Shown here one piece after another: positions 19,438 to 31,925 of a stretch of DNA of 64,000 nucleotides. The notes under the pieces are model-generated. The model did not search any database, was not told the origin of the DNA, and saw nothing but the letters and a program-made list of their open reading frames with translations. Every line of letters starts with the position of its first letter. Positions within the stretch are counted from its first letter, which is position 1. The stretch lies in the NCBI RefSeq assembly GCF_041146395.1, contig NC_090989.1, positions 123,193,501 through 123,257,500 on the forward strand. The letters are read 5' to 3'. The translations under genes and the position numbers were made by a program. Source of the stretch: Eulemur rufifrons (Eukaryota > Chordata > Mammalia > Primates > Lemuridae).

Positions 19438-21262
19438 TTTTTGCTTATGCACTTGTCTAAAATATGTCCTTTTCAATTAATTTTTATAAACAGCTTCAAG
19501 TCCTTTCAATATATTCTGCAAAGCATTAACCTCTATTCGGGCTGGTGACACAGTAGCTCTTTCTCAACTTTAGAGAGTGTTTCTCAACTTTATTATTTTT
19601 ATTATTAATTATTATCATTACTTTTGTTCTGAGCAAGTAGAAAGATAAAACACGTTTCAATTGCTAACAGTGGCTCTCTGTGCTAGTGATTCTGATGGGA
19701 ATGGAGATGGGATTGGGGGTGAAGTAGGAAAGGAAGAATTATCCATCATCAAGGGGACTATCACAGAGATCCTGGGAAATCCTCTGCTCCACTCTCTGAA
19801 GTGCTTTCAGCTGAGAGGCATTGCTATAACTTCAGGATTCAGGATGCTCTGTGCGTGTTTATGTGCCGATATAGGTGTTTTGTAGTAAGTAAGATGTGTT
19901 TCTGTTTTGCTGTTGGTTTGGGAGGAGTCTTTTAAATCCTTTTGGTGAATCCCTTTGTTAGGTTAAATCACTTCCCATTTGGGATCCAAGATGGAAGCAC
20001 ATTCCTCCTTGGGCAGTGCCAGGGTGTTCTGGAACAACACTTCTGTACTTCTTCCTGGCAGCATGATTTAGAGGGAGCTCAGAGATAGTATTATTTAATC
20101 ATTTAATGCCCATATATTGGGATATGTATTCTTTCAAGAAGGTATTTCCTTTATGACATTCTTCAGTGTCTCAGAACATCCATAAAAAATTATTTGAGGA
20201 GGATAAAAGAGAGGTTAGGATCAGTTGTTTGAAGCTCCTCAAAACCAAAGGAATAACTTAGTTGGGAAGAAATTAACCACCTGAAGACATTTAATACCTC
20301 CAAATGGCTGAGAGTTGTTAGAAGTAATCAAAAAATCAGAAATCACAGTAGAACCCAGTGTTAGTGAGTGTAGGCCAGTAATTTAAACAGTCTTTGTAAG
20401 TTTATGCTTATTTGCTTTTGACTAGAACATCCTCTCTCTTCCTATCTCCGCCCATGTGCCTCTTCCAAGTTGGTGGGTACATTGGGGGTGTGGCTTATGT
20501 GACCTTGGCTGGTGGGGTGGGGACAGGATTCTTAGACTGTGAATTGTTTTCTGAAATCCCTCTGATCTCCGTGGCAGAGGGGCTGAGCTGGGCTGCTCCC
20601 CGGCTTGAGGATCTCCAAGGTCAACTAGTTCCATCAGAGGAGTGTTTGGCTGATGTCTGCTGCCGACTTCTGCTTCTGTACCCCAATAGTCTTACACCAG
20701 GTTTCCCTGTTAACTTAGCCCCTGCCTTGGTGCTTACGGGTTGTGCTGTGGGTTCCCCTGAAGCCTGGCTGGGACTCCACTATTGCGATCCCTTCTGTGA
20801 AACTTCCCAGACTGATTTTCAGGAGCTCTGGGAAGGTTCTGGGACCATACATGAAACCAGAAGGCAGTTTAGAGAGTTCACTGAAGCCTTTTCTCTGTCT
20901 AATCGTTTCTCGTCATCAAATTTGATCTGAGGACGAGAGCTCACATTGGTACAAGGGCGGACTGAGTATTTTCATTCCAGTGTTGGCAGCCATAAGCTGG
21001 ACAGAAGTTTTTTCCTTTTTGGAAATTCCCTCAACCCCTTTTTAATACACCTCTGTTTTCTGGGACTCTAATCCACAGAGGGGAGATTGAAATACATCTT
21101 GCCTTCCTCTACCTGCTTTGTTAGTTCCACCATGCCTCAGCTTGGAAGGGAAAAACTTGGGGCTTTCCACTTCCTCTGCATCTTACCTTCTTTCTACCCT
21201 AGGGCAGCAAGCCTCATGGTGAGCCACCAAATATGCAAGGAGTAGCCTCCCTGTGGAATAGC
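19438..21262. other. Unassigned 1.8-kb interval
   Basis: No repeat recognised. It contains an AT-rich patch at 19587-19625 and a GC-richer part at 20440-20940 with the longest open frame of the window (172 codons). That frame has no domain, no likely signal and no splice context, and I do not call it a gene. Confidence 0.4.
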
Positions 21263-21412
21263 CTATCTCAACATGTGGTCCATGGACCAGCAGCAACAGC
21301 ATCACCTGGAAGCTCATAGAAATGAAGAACTTGGTCTGAGGTGGATCAGAATCTGCATTTTCACACAAGATCCCCAGGTTACTTGTATATACATTAAGTT
21401 TTGAGAAGCATG
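21263..21412 (+). mobile_element. MER5A copy
   Basis: ctcaacatgtggtccatgga, ccagcagcaacagcatcacc, cagaatctgcattttcacac and cattaagttttgagaagcat occur in MER5A order, with the 5' edge decayed. Confidence 0.8.
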
Positions 21413-22840
21413 GGTGTAGAAGAAACTGTATGGGAAGTTCAGGATGAGGAAATGCAAAAGAGAAAGCTACTTAATTATATTAAAATATTGTTCTTTTTAC
21501 ATTTTGAAAAAAGAGAAGAAAATAAGAGTCAATGAAAATGAGGTGAATAAAATGGCTAAGTTGGTGACAGTATAATTTGTTGTATTTGAGTTTTTCTTTT
21601 ATATCCTTACTCTGGTACTGTGCAGTTTGTAAGTAGGAAGCAAAGTTAATTGATTTGTGTCACATATCCATGCTTCTCAAAGTGTATTTTGCCAAAATGC
21701 TTTAAAAAGGAAGGTTTCATAATCAAATGAGTTTGGAAAATGCTGTGAACAAGATATTCCTCTTGGAGACTTACAATGAATGTTATTATAAAGGTGCTGC
21801 GAAGTCCTGCCAAGAAATCCTTGTAACCTTTTCTAACAGTTTCCAAAACTCCTTTGGCCATGGAACCCCATTTCACGTCATATCCATTAGCATCCCACAG
21901 AACTTGTGTTCTCTGGAACATGTTTCAGAGTATTCAAATCTAAAATTAACCACTTATATTAAATATGAAATGATTGCCCAGTCTAACTGTTATGTCCCCA
22001 AGCTTCACCTGGTTACTCATAACTGGTTCAGATGGACCCAGGATTCTTTTCAGTCACCAGCAAGGTCAAGGGGCTGTAGGATCTACACAACTCTCTCTAG
22101 GCCATGCCCCCACCTCCGTGCCAGTCCTGGACCCAGCTGCTGTGCCTCAGATGTCTGCTTTTGCATCCAGTCTTGGTTTTCTGCCTATCTCACTAGCCAA
22201 TTCAGTTGACACCACTGATTGCTTCCCTTCTAATTCAGTTTCACCCCAGATGCCACCTCTTAGATCTCCTTGAAACTGAGAACCAAAATGATGATAAAGA
22301 AGCCAACATTTCCCACCTGTAACCCAGCTCAAGCTCCCAGGCTAGATTCCTCAGACTTCTGTTGACTAGAAGAATAGTTGGATAATTACGGAAGTAAATC
22401 TACCCTAATGAGTCAGCAGTGATCTCCTGACAGCTGTAAAAGGCAAAGACATGGCTTTGCAAACCCTAAAGGAGGGCACGTAGTCTGCAAAAAAATTCTA
22501 CATTATTTCCTAGCATAGTCTTGGAAAAAATTACAAATTCTGTGTGAGGCCAGTCTTGTAATTTCAGGTTCCTTCTAGTAGTATTGTATAGATAAATTCT
22601 CGAAGATTTTTTTCCCTCTTTTTCTCTTACAGTGGAAAGAGTCTTGTGTTTTTAAATCGAGCCTCCTTCCATAGTTATGCACACAGCCAGTTGTGTATAA
22701 ATTAATCTAAAGTTTATTCCTGAAAATAGTTTTGGTAGATATTAGAAGAGAGTCTTGCGGCCAAAAAAACTTGGGAACTGCTGGAGAAATTAGGTGAAAT
22801 ATTAATGGGGTCAAGGTGGGGCTGATGAAATTTCAGAAAG
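21413..22840. other. Unassigned interval, possible hAT scrap
   Basis: At 21665-21740 tgcttctcaaagtgtatttt resembles a hAT terminal sequence but I cannot pair it with a far end. Two overlapping open frames (21727-22273) have no recognised domain. Otherwise nothing identified. Confidence 0.35.
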
Positions 22841-23262
22841 CCAGTGGCTGTCAGAGGGTAGTAGGTTATGTACCCATGCTTATGCCATGGCCTTGTGGTG
22901 AGTGGGGTGTACTTGCCTGCCCCTGGACTTGGGTTTGGCCACATGTCTTGCCTTGGTCAATGAGACATTAGCAGAACTGACATGAGCAGAGGCTTGAAAT
23001 ATCCCTTGTGCAAGAGCTGCCCCTTTAGTCTGGTCTTTGGAAGCTAACATGAGCCCAACCATTGGACCAAAGCCAAGTGCAGCCAACCTTCAGCCTTAAG
23101 TAAAGGTGCCCAGCAGAGTCCAGCCTAGATCAGCCAAATTATAGCCAATTGGTAGATTTGTGAGTGTGAGAACAAATGCTTGCAGTAAGCCATGGAGTTT
23201 TGAAGGTTGTTTGTTTTGCAGCATTATTGTGTCAACAGCTGCCTAAAATACTGGGTTAAACA
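22841..23262 (+). repeat. MLT1-type LTR, sense
   Basis: cttgccttggtcaatgagac, ttagcagaactgacatgagc, aaccttcagccttaag, gtagatttgtgagtgtgaga, acaaatgcttgcagtaagcc and tgcagcattattgtgtcaac occur in sense MaLR LTR order with the usual 3' end. Confidence 0.75.
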
Positions 23263-24063
23263 AAGTTAAATAGGTTGCTCTATTGCATTACTTCTTAGAG
23301 ACTTTAATCTGCTAAGCACACAGCAAATCTTTAAATGATCATAGAGTAAAAGACATTTCTCACTGGATACCAAGGCAGTAGGGGCATAACTGGACTTGGC
23401 CTCTATGAGGAAGGTAATTAACCCTCTCCTCCCTCACCATGCTCCTCCAATGTGGCACAGACCCAGAAGTCCATCCTGAGAAGGATTGCTAATATAATGG
23501 GTTGCAGGCCAGATGGTTATTGGGTCACAATGTTAGAAAAAATAGTTTTGGGTATGGAGAGGGGAAAGGTAAAATTTTTGAGATTGCTCCATATTTTATG
23601 TACATGGCTATTAATATATTGATAGCAAATATTCATTCCTTAAGAGATGGGTACAAAGAACAGTATTAAATGATAAAATGCATAATCTGTCCAAGGTGAA
23701 GAAGATACCCAGGACTGTAAGAATGAAAATCGGAGGTATGACAATTCTCAATCCAACCAGTTCCGATGCTGGCTAGTCACTGGGATATGTTTCTTTCTAA
23801 ATTTATCTAGTGCATCACTTTCTCTTATGAGGACTGGGAAGGAGCTGCCACCTCACTGGGAGGTCTCCTGCCTTGGGAAGGCCCAGGGTGGGAGACCTTG
23901 AACTACTCTGCCAGAGTCTCAAGGAGGAACAGTCCGGCTTCCTTCTTGGCGCATGTGTTCTTGGGTTTCTCTTTCCTTGCTTGCTCTTGGGATTGGAGTG
24001 ATGAAACCCAGATGCTAACTAAGATAAGGAGACCAAGGAGGCCGTTGTCTTCTAGCCTTTGGG
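23263..24063. other. Unassigned stretch
   Basis: No gene or repeat recognised. Confidence 0.35.
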
Positions 24064-24277
24064 ACAGGGATTGGAAAACTTTTTATGCTTTTCTAGGACA
24101 CACAGTAAATATTTTAGGCTTTATAGGCCATGTAGTCTCTATCATAACTACTCACCTCTGTCATGGCAATATGAGGCAGCCATAAATAACACTTAAATTG
24201 ATGGATGTGGCTGGGTTCCATAAAACTTTGCTTACAAAAGGGGGCAGGATTCGGCTCACAGGCCATAGTTTGCTGCT
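24064..24277 (+). mobile_element. hAT-Charlie miniature element (cagcaaact type)
   Basis: gggattggaaaactttttat, aaatattttaggctttatag, ctctatcataactactcacc, ggttccataaaactttgctt and a gccatagtttgctgc end occur in the order of a common mammalian hAT MITE. I am unsure of its MER number. Related copies lie at 28757-28962 and 55513-55690. Confidence 0.75.
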
Positions 24278-25586
24278 TTGGCAAATGATTTCTTACAGCC
24301 GATATACCACAGTGCTTTAAGCCCACTGAAATGCACTGTAAAGAGAATGCATTTTTCTAAGATGTCCCCTCTGCATATCTTACTCATGAACCTGTGGCGT
24401 GAAGTGTTGGACTTGCAGATCCTGGGTTTATGTCATCTTTCTTTGTCTCTTTCCTTTTTATAGGCAGGACAGAAAAATAACTGGTGATTGTCTTGTGAGG
24501 TGAGCTGGACCCATAATAATTTTGCCCCTATATGGGTAAAATAGTTGAATAAAATACTCTACATTTACTTTTGAATTTTCTACAAAGGACAAGGTATTGA
24601 AAAAAAATTCAATAGTAAAATAAATTGCAGGAAATTACATATTACAACTTGATTGACTGCAAAAAGCAAGTTAAATTTGCAAGGTAACCATCACTGGGAC
24701 ACTGGTGTATTGCTTGTGCATTAAAAGAGTAGTCAGCATGTTTAGCATCATGGTAGGGCAGTCGGGATAATGATGAAGTCAACTAATGAAACCCACACCA
24801 CCTGCACAATAGCCTTCCTGCATTTCTGTGCATTTGAAGTTTTAATGACACTACTTCAAAACATGGCCCAGATTTCTTCCTTTTTGTGAATCTCCTAAGT
24901 TTTGTGCACCACTACTTCTTATGGGATAACTGCAGGTAGCATGTTTAAGCAACCTGAAATAGAGAGTTGCACAAGAAGTCTTGCCTGCTGTTCATGATCC
25001 ACTTAATTGCCAGCTTTGCTAGATCACCCATCAGGTAACCCCAAAACTTTTATAAAGAAACAGTGAGAATCAAGGGGAGAGATTTGACTGCTACCAGCGT
25101 GTGGCTGTACTTTTCTGCCATTTCAATGTCTCATTTTCTGACTAGCAAAGGCAAAGAGGTCCTAGGAACCTCTGTCCCTTAGTTCCACAATGAGCAATTT
25201 CTCCAGAGACTATGGGAGTATGAAGAATGCAAGCAGAGAATTCTGGCACTAATTTAAAAATATCTCTATTTAAAATTTTATCTGATTGGCTCTCCTTAAA
25301 CTATGAAATATAATTAGATACTTTTCTGTCTGATTTTCTCCCTAGAACTTATATGCCCTTGAATCTTCTTATGTCAATGCCTAATGAGTGGGATTGGGTT
25401 CATGCTTATCTCCTGGTCTTCTTGAGGTCTACAAACACATTTCTAGAGTGAAAATCCACAGGTAATAGTCTCAATTAGGTGAACATGAGTAACTTTCTTC
25501 TAAAGGAACCCAAAGCAGTAGCCAGAGTACATTTTTTGTGGATTAGTTCTTGCTTTCAGCAGCAAAACAGGGAGGCTTTCTGATAA

Positions 25587-25608
25587 AACAACAACAACAA
25601 CAACAACT
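25587..25608 (+). repeat. (AAC)n microsatellite
   Basis: Six AAC units in a row. Confidence 0.9.
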
Positions 25609-25890
25609 AGATGGAGTCTATTCAATACATTAAAGGCTTTGGCAATGACTCACTCAAACACCAACACAAGGCATATCATTATAATTGCTTCTTCTATTGC
25701 ATCTTTATGAGAGTAATACCTTGCATGACCTAATGAGCCTGTTAGGGGGGTTATAAGGCATTTTATTTAAGTACATAACATATTGCATCTAATGAAGTCA
25801 CAAAGTCATATTTTGTTTGCCATTGTTTTGGCATCCAGTGTCCATTCATCTCACTTTTAGTAGAAACTCTGTGGGAATTTTATTGGTAAA

Positions 25891-25918
25891 ATTCTACTCT
25901 CTGACTCCAGAGTAGAAT
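25891..25918. other. Perfect 10-bp inverted repeat, 8-nt loop
   Basis: ATTCTACTCT and AGAGTAGAAT are exact reverse complements separated by ctgactcc. No role can be assigned. It is not followed by a T run. Confidence 0.6.
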
Positions 25919-25944
25919 GTGTTACCTAAGCCAGTCAACTCATT

Positions 25945-26325
25945 GCATGTCTCCTGGCTACCAAGGTGAGTTTTGATTGGGTCACAGGTTCATTACTAAG
26001 CCAATGAGGTATGTTTAGACTACCACTGGTACATGGGATAGAAGAAAGCATTCTTTCTACTGGGCTCGAATTGAAAAGAATGTAGTCTTTGCACTGTTGT
26101 AGCATGTTGCTGTCATGTGGGTGCTAACACTGGGATCCTTATCTTGAAGGCAGAGTCAATGAATAAAGAGAGGTTTCTGGGAACATCTTTGAAGGGCCGA
26201 ATCATCCGTATCTGATTCCCCCCATAGAGTTTTCAATTGTTAATTTGTAAGATAAATTCTAGTCTTGTTTTAGCCACTTTGGGTTATGTTTTCTGTTACT
26301 TGTAAGCAAACAAGGCCCAAATATT
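25945..26325 (+). repeat. LTR-like old repeat, family X, sense
   Basis: ggctaccaaggtgagttttg, ggttcattactaagccaatg, gtgggtgctaacactgggat, tgttttagccactttgggtt and ttctgttacttgtaagcaaa run as the reverse complement of the 12001-12560 copy. Confidence 0.5.
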
Positions 26326-27809
26326 CAGATCCAGATGCCCACTGATCATGCGGAAGGAAGCCTAAGGGATGATGTGTAAGCCAGGTGGATGCTGACTCGG
26401 CACCTGTCACATAGTCTGCTGGGGGTAGGAGTACACGTAGCATCTGGGACTCCTTCCCTTCCTGCCTTTACATTAAGAACTATATCCATCATTAGGCGAT
26501 GAGACACATTCAAAGAGGTCGTTTAATCTTTTAAAATTATTTTCTTTCGGATATACCAGTTTTGATATCAGTTCTTTTATCTTCTAAAATAAAATCACAA
26601 CTGGTTTGCCAACTAAAACAAATAAATAAGCAAAAATAAAAGTTATTGTAACAGGCTCTTGGCTTGTTAATTTAAGTTTGAAACTACAACATCTCCTGTG
26701 ACTGACTGACTATATGATAGGCCTGTGATATCATGGTCTCTGCTGCCTCAAAAATGGGTGCATCCTACTCACTGGCATCAGATACCTTGACATTGACCCC
26801 AGCTCACACAGTGACTGCCCACCTGACTAGGCTCTGGAACCTGTGAATTTGAGTCCACACCCCTCATCTCCCAGAGCCGGCCTCTGGGCAGCCACCTTCT
26901 CTGTTTGAACTGAGCCCTGGGTCCTCCCCAGGGTGGATGCCACATTTGACCTCCAGCCATACTTCCCTTCTGCTCCTCACTGGACTTTCTTCCCAGGACT
27001 ATTTGCATATGGTTTGAACCCTGGTTTTCCTTACAAACTTTTGCTTCTGTTCCCTTCTGCCTCATTAAAGGACATCTGTGGCATTTTCCTGCAAAGACAG
27101 CCCCCAAGACTCCTCTGATCACTCTCCTTGGGAATTCTGGAATATTTCTTTTTCTCAAATATAGCAACGACCCTACTTGTTACCCTCAGAATACTTCAGC
27201 TACTCCTGAAGACCGGAGGGCCCAATTGAATTTTCAGACTTAAGATAAAGTAAATATGATCCAATATTTAGAAACTTATAGATTTTATATCATAAGTATA
27301 GAGTTTTAGGCTACTCTTAAAACACTAGATGATCTAGGCATAATCTTTCCCTGCTGTCACATTTCACAGCTGGTGGGCATGAGTTTCAGTTGTCCCTGTG
27401 GAGGGGGTGTGCCACGGTTCCTAGCATCCCCTGCTGTCTGGCGTCCAGCTCTGTCATGCCTTCGGCTTGCCTGCCTGTCTGCTATTCCTACTCGGGTGGG
27501 TCATCTCTTGCCAAGCTTGACCATTCTAATCTTGTTCTCATCTCAGTGAATGTCTCTTATTCTCAAGGAAGATTTAATTTTAAAGTTCCATGTGCAATCC
27601 AGGTTGTTTGTATATTGATTTAGTTGTTCTTAATTTATTATTTGCATGTCCTGCACATGCAGACCAATATGCTTTGCAGTACAACTCCCTTAGCAAGGGA
27701 GGTGCTTAGAAACAATCTCTTGAATCAGTATTTATGAAGTGGCTGCCATGTGCTAGTAAAATATAGTGCAAACTTTCAATGAATTATTCATAAACCACCA
27801 ATTTTATGG
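26326..27809. other. Unassigned 1.5-kb interval
   Basis: No repeat recognised. The part at 26790-27130 is GC-richer and holds a 129-codon minus-strand frame with no familiar domain. Confidence 0.35.
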
Positions 27810-27915
27810 TGCTTGTTAATGCTTATTAGATACATAGATTGCTAGGCCCCACCCTAGATCTTCTATAACACATTGTCTAGGTGTGAGGCCTTGCAATGTG
27901 CATTTTATATGGGGC
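27810..27915 (-). mobile_element. MER5-like remnant
   Basis: attgctaggccccaccctag, ccttgcaatgtgcattttat and gcacaattagagac resemble a decayed MER5A centre. Confidence 0.35.
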
Positions 27916-28410
27916 ACAATTAGAGACTAACCTGTGAGTAGCTGTTCCAATTGACTAGATGTAGCAGCACCCACGCTAGTGACAATGGCTATGGCCTAAG
28001 CAAAATGATAAAAATGTTTTCCAGAAGCAATAGTACCTATAAGTTTTACTGGCCAGCCTAGAAGTGTGCACAGCGGCCCACGCAGAGTGACAGCGGCCAG
28101 CCAGGAGGTCAGTAAGCCCATCAGCATGGGCCAGGATTAAAGGGGAGCTGGGCTGCAATGAGAGGGACAGTGGTTGTCTCAGGTTGGGTTCTCTGCGAGG
28201 CAGACTCTGAGATTCGAATGCAGAAAGCTTATGGGGCAGTGCTCTCAGGATCAACTCCTGTGGGGGAATGAAGGAGGCAAGGCTGGGAAGAGAGGAAAGT
28301 TGAACTGCAGTGCAGACACACACACATGCACACACACACAAAAGGCCTCGGTCAATCTTCACGGAGCTCTGGATATGGCCTTTCAGAGTTGTGCTGTATT
28401 TGGCCAAGTG
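27916..28410. other. Unassigned, with short (AC)n
   Basis: An interrupted (AC)n tract lies at 28314-28341. The open frames around it owe part of their length to this tract and are not genes. Confidence 0.4.
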
Positions 28411-28414
28411 TACT

Positions 28415-28527
28415 AGGCCTTTTTAATTTATTTAATTTTTTTTCTCCCATTTATTTTTGTTATTTGTATATATTCATGGGGAACAAGTGCAATTTTGCTG
28501 TATTGCATTGTGGTGAAATCAGGGCTG
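28415..28527 (-). mobile_element. Short L1 3' end, antisense, strepsirrhine-like
   Basis: ttgtatatattcatggggaa, caagtgcaattttgctgtat and tgcattgtggtgaaatcagg follow the antisense end of L1 as I recall it in strepsirrhines. A T-rich start fits the poly-A tail. Possible imperfect duplication ctaggcctt / ctgggcctt on the two sides. Confidence 0.6.
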
Positions 28528-28756
28528 CACTGGGCCTTCGTAGTCCTCATCACAAATCACCAGATGTGGGCTGCCCTTGAGAAGACAAAGTATGAAATAT
28601 GCCTTAGGTGAGATGGCTCTCTTCGGCTGAGAGCAGGTCCCACAGAAGTACTCAGCTGAGAGCTTTCAGCCTCCACAATTTGCAGCACCTAGAGTTTTGA
28701 GTACTTTAGTTCTGGATGGGAGATTCTAGGCAGCAACACAATAGTGTCTATCATAG

Positions 28757-28962
28757 CAAAGTTTGGCAAACTACAGCCCCGTGGAACAAATGAAGCCTTT
28801 CACGTGTTTTAGTCAATATGACTTTGTTGGAACAAAACCACACTTGTTCACTTACGTATTGGTATGGCTGCTTTCCTGCTGTGATGACAGAGTTGAACTG
28901 TTATGCCTAAAATATTTATTATCTGGCCCCTTAACAAAAAGTTTGCCACGGACACCTGATAT
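28757..28962 (-). mobile_element. hAT-Charlie miniature element, antisense
   Basis: gtttggcaaactacagcccc, ctttgttggaacaaaaccac, aatatttattatctggcccc and aaaaagtttgccacgg are the reverse order of the 24064-24277 element. Confidence 0.75.
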
Positions 28963-29975
28963 AGACACAGCTAACCCAAAGTGTTTTTTCCAACAGGGGT
29001 TTCTGTGGCACTTTCCAAACACTGGGATAGTAGAGGAAGGAGGAGGAAGAGGGGGAGGTGAGCAGGGAGGGGAACATTCTTGCTCAGGCAGGAGGCAGCT
29101 AGAAAATTTGCCTCAAGCCCTTTGGGCATAGGAAGGTGACCTCCAGAAGAGTCCGCTGAGCAGACTGGCAGCCTAGCTCAGGGTTTTCTCTTTTCTTTAC
29201 ATGATGGGCTCAAAGAAGGAGGTCAATTGTTATTTTTACCAAGGTGGTGCAATTCATGAGAGGCTTATATTTTTCACATTTTTAAACTCTTTTGCTACAG
29301 GAAAAGAGTGTAGTTAACTCAGTCTCTTGCGTTAAAACATGGTCTGAAATAAAGGGCTTGGAGTATCCCGGACCCCTAAGGGATGTGTTAGAAGGAAGGA
29401 GATGGCTTCAGAGGAGCCATTGTTTGAAGTTTCCATGGTGAGAGACAAACACATCTGATGCCAGTAAGTTGCCAAGATGAGCATTTAGAGCAAACAAGCC
29501 TTCCCAAGCTCCAGTAAGAGGTTGTTCATTTCAGTGGAGTATGTGGTGCTTCTTTATCATTCACTTAAAATAGGTAGTTTCTATAACAACAGTCCTCACT
29601 TGAATAGATGTATGCTCATCTCTTTATTATGGAGGAAAACAATGTTTCAAAGATTGCATTTGGCTTTGCTAATAACTTTCAAGTCTGAAAAAGATGTTAT
29701 GACTCATAACTTCATAGGGGACTGAGCCTATCTCACTGTCTCCATGAGCTCTGAAGCACTATTTGGGGGGAGAACCCAGCCACCTCCAGAGACCAGGAGC
29801 TCATTTCATTTCCCTCTGTGAAGCAGAGCAATTAGAAGCATTTGAAATCTTGGATCTGGGCTGAGGCAGTTAAAAATGCAAGACACCCAGAGTGTGGATG
29901 ACCATCCATGAGCCTCAGTAAGGCAGGTGGGAGGGAAGGTTCAGGACAAAGTATAAGCATCTTGAAGAATGAGGG
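28963..29975. other. Unassigned, with purine tract
   Basis: A G/A-rich run lies at 29026-29085. Otherwise no gene or repeat recognised. Confidence 0.35.
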
Positions 29976-30166
29976 CAACATTTCTCAAACCATGACGAAA
30001 GGTCACCTGCAGCAGAATCACTTGGAGGGATTGACTTTTAAGAAAAGACTCCTGGGCCCCAAATCAATACTTTCAAATCAGATTCTGAGAGGGGACCCAG
30101 CAATCTGGACTTTGTAAAATCCAGGATTTCAGGTGATTCTAATGCACACAAGTTTGAGGACCAGTG
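29976..30166 (+). mobile_element. MER5-type element
   Basis: caacatttctcaaaccatga, gcagcagaatcacttggagg, cagcaatctggactttgtaa and atgcacacaagtttgaggac occur in MER5 order. Confidence 0.7.
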
Positions 30167-30374
30167 AGGACTTAGCTCATCTTTGGCTCCATTGCTGTCA
30201 ACCCCATTCAGGAGACAATGTTGACATGGCTATCAGGAACAATTTTGTGGAGGGATAAATCCCAGTGAGGGAGTTGTATTCTGGTGGGTTTGGCAATTTA
30301 GGGATGTGGTGGTGATACCATTAGAGTTTGTGATTTTATGTATATACACTGCAGGTCTTTCATTTATTATTTCA

Positions 30375-30505
30375 AAATTCAGTCAACAAATATTTAAGCA
30401 TTTTTTGAGCACTTACTATGCTGTAGGCAATGTGGCCAGGCTCTGAGGGTACTGGGAAATTTATAAAGAATCCCTACCCTCAAGTAGCTCACCATATGGC
30501 AATTG
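30375..30505 (+). repeat. Fragment of unnamed old repeat
   Basis: cagtcaacaaatatttaagc, tgagcacttactatgctgta and aagaatccctaccctcaagt match the family start. Confidence 0.5.
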
Positions 30506-30514
30506 TTTCCACTT

Positions 30515-30645
30515 CCTGAATGACAGACTGACTGAGAGTCAAAAATGTTACATAGCTTGTATGGCGGGCTGCTGGTAAGTGGCAGAACTGGGATCAGTTC
30601 TGAACTCCTGCCTCCTAGTCCACTGCTCTGTGAGTCCACCCTCCA
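30515..30645 (-). repeat. MIR fragment, antisense
   Basis: gctggtaagtggcagaactg and agtccactgctctgtgag fit the MIR tRNA-proximal part in antisense. Confidence 0.5.
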
Positions 30646-31442
30646 TCTTTTTAGATGTAATCAGGCCCATAAAAAATAGACCTGGCCTGGAGCATGCTAA
30701 GAACATGAAGAAACGTACTCAGCATATCTTTTCCAGCTTTTTACATCCATAGCAGCCATCTCTCTCTTTGGAGTCAGAAATATCGTTACCATTTGGAAAT
30801 GCGTCAAGTCCCTCACGATAATCACATTCAAGCCTTGGGATTTTCTTGAATGAAAGGATTCTTTAAAGTGAGGTTCTTTGGAAACGTTTGTAAGTAAGCT
30901 CTCTTAAAAGGAGGCCAAAAAGAACAGTGTCGAATTTCAACAGCAATGTTGAAAAGGAGGAAAATGGAGGTAAGGCCATGGCAGGAGGGACTTAGGAGGC
31001 CATCAGTAACCCTGGAGTGAGCAGTTCTTGTCCAGTGGTGTGGACAGAAGTCAGAAAGCTGGAGAGTGAAGAGGAGCTGAGGGAGAATGTGCTGAGCTCA
31101 GTCAGATCATCAAGGTAAGTGGTAGAAACTGAGCTGGGGGCAAAACTAGGCCAAAGACACAGAGAAATGAGGCACACGGAGTGGTGGGTTAGAGCTGGAG
31201 TTGGGTTTATTTCCAGAAATGCAGAGAAATATCCAGAGGCTGGTGTTTATAGTTGCCGTAGTGGGCTGACCAAACCTTGTTGCAGAGGAAGGGGCTACTC
31301 AGAGAGTTTTGATGCAGAATCTCTTTCTAAAACTGACCTTTAACTATTTGCACTTGTCCCTCCGAAGCCAAACACTTTGTTTCTCTGGCATCATCTCGCT
31401 AGCATTCACCACCGGAGGGAACTATGGGACACATCTCTTTAT
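30646..31442. other. Unassigned stretch
   Basis: No gene or repeat recognised. Confidence 0.35.
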
Positions 31443-31925
31443 GAAGCTTTTGCTGCACAACAAACCGTCTTGAAACGTAGTGGTTTAAAACCACCACCAC
31501 TAACTTAACTCACAATTCTATGGGTTGGGTGAGTAGAGCTGGGCTCATGTGTGTGTCTGTGGTCAGTGTTGGGCAGCGAGGAGGCTCTGCTTCTGGGCCT
31601 TGGCTGGCTGTTGGCTGAGGCAATGGGGGGTGACCGGGCCATGTGTCTCTCATTAGCAGCCTAGCCTGGCCTTGTTCATGTTGACATGGTGGCTTGGCAG
31701 GGTTCCAAGAAAAACAGTGCAAGGTCTATTCAGGCATAGGCTTGAAACTGGCACAATGTCGCTTCTGCTACATTCTCTTGGCTGAAATAAGTCATGAGGC
31801 CAGGTCAGACTCAAAAGGTTGGGAAACAGACTGTTGATGGGAAGAACTGCAAATTCACATTGCAAACAGGTGTGGATGCAGGGAGGCGAATAATTGGGGC
31901 ACTTTTGCAAACCCAATTGCCCCTT
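31443..31925 (-). repeat. MLT1-type LTR, antisense
   Basis: ttgctgcacaacaaaccgtc, cgtagtggtttaaaaccacc, a cagggttccaagaaaaacag block, cttctgctacattctcttgg, ttgatgggaagaactgcaaa and ttcacattgcaaacaggtgt occur in antisense MaLR order. The copies at 59738-60190 and 62322-62840 belong to the same group. Confidence 0.75.

Larger units (their letters stand above)
24278..25944. other. Unassigned 1.7-kb interval
   Basis: It holds an (AAC)n run at 25587-25608 and a small perfect hairpin at 25891-25918. No gene or named repeat. Confidence 0.4.

Noticed and set aside
20412..20930. 172-codon open frame, plus strand, longest in the window
   Set aside because: No domain, low-complexity start, no promoter or splice context, and an opposite-strand frame overlaps it. 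Length is within what chance gives in a GC-richer 500-bp patch.
21727..22209. 160-codon open frame, plus strand
   Set aside because: No recognisable domain; a second frame overlaps it in the same direction; part resembles a decayed DNA element.
27976..28407. 143-codon open frame, minus strand
   Set aside because: Its Cys/Val-rich part is the (AC)n tract translated, and the rest shows no domain.
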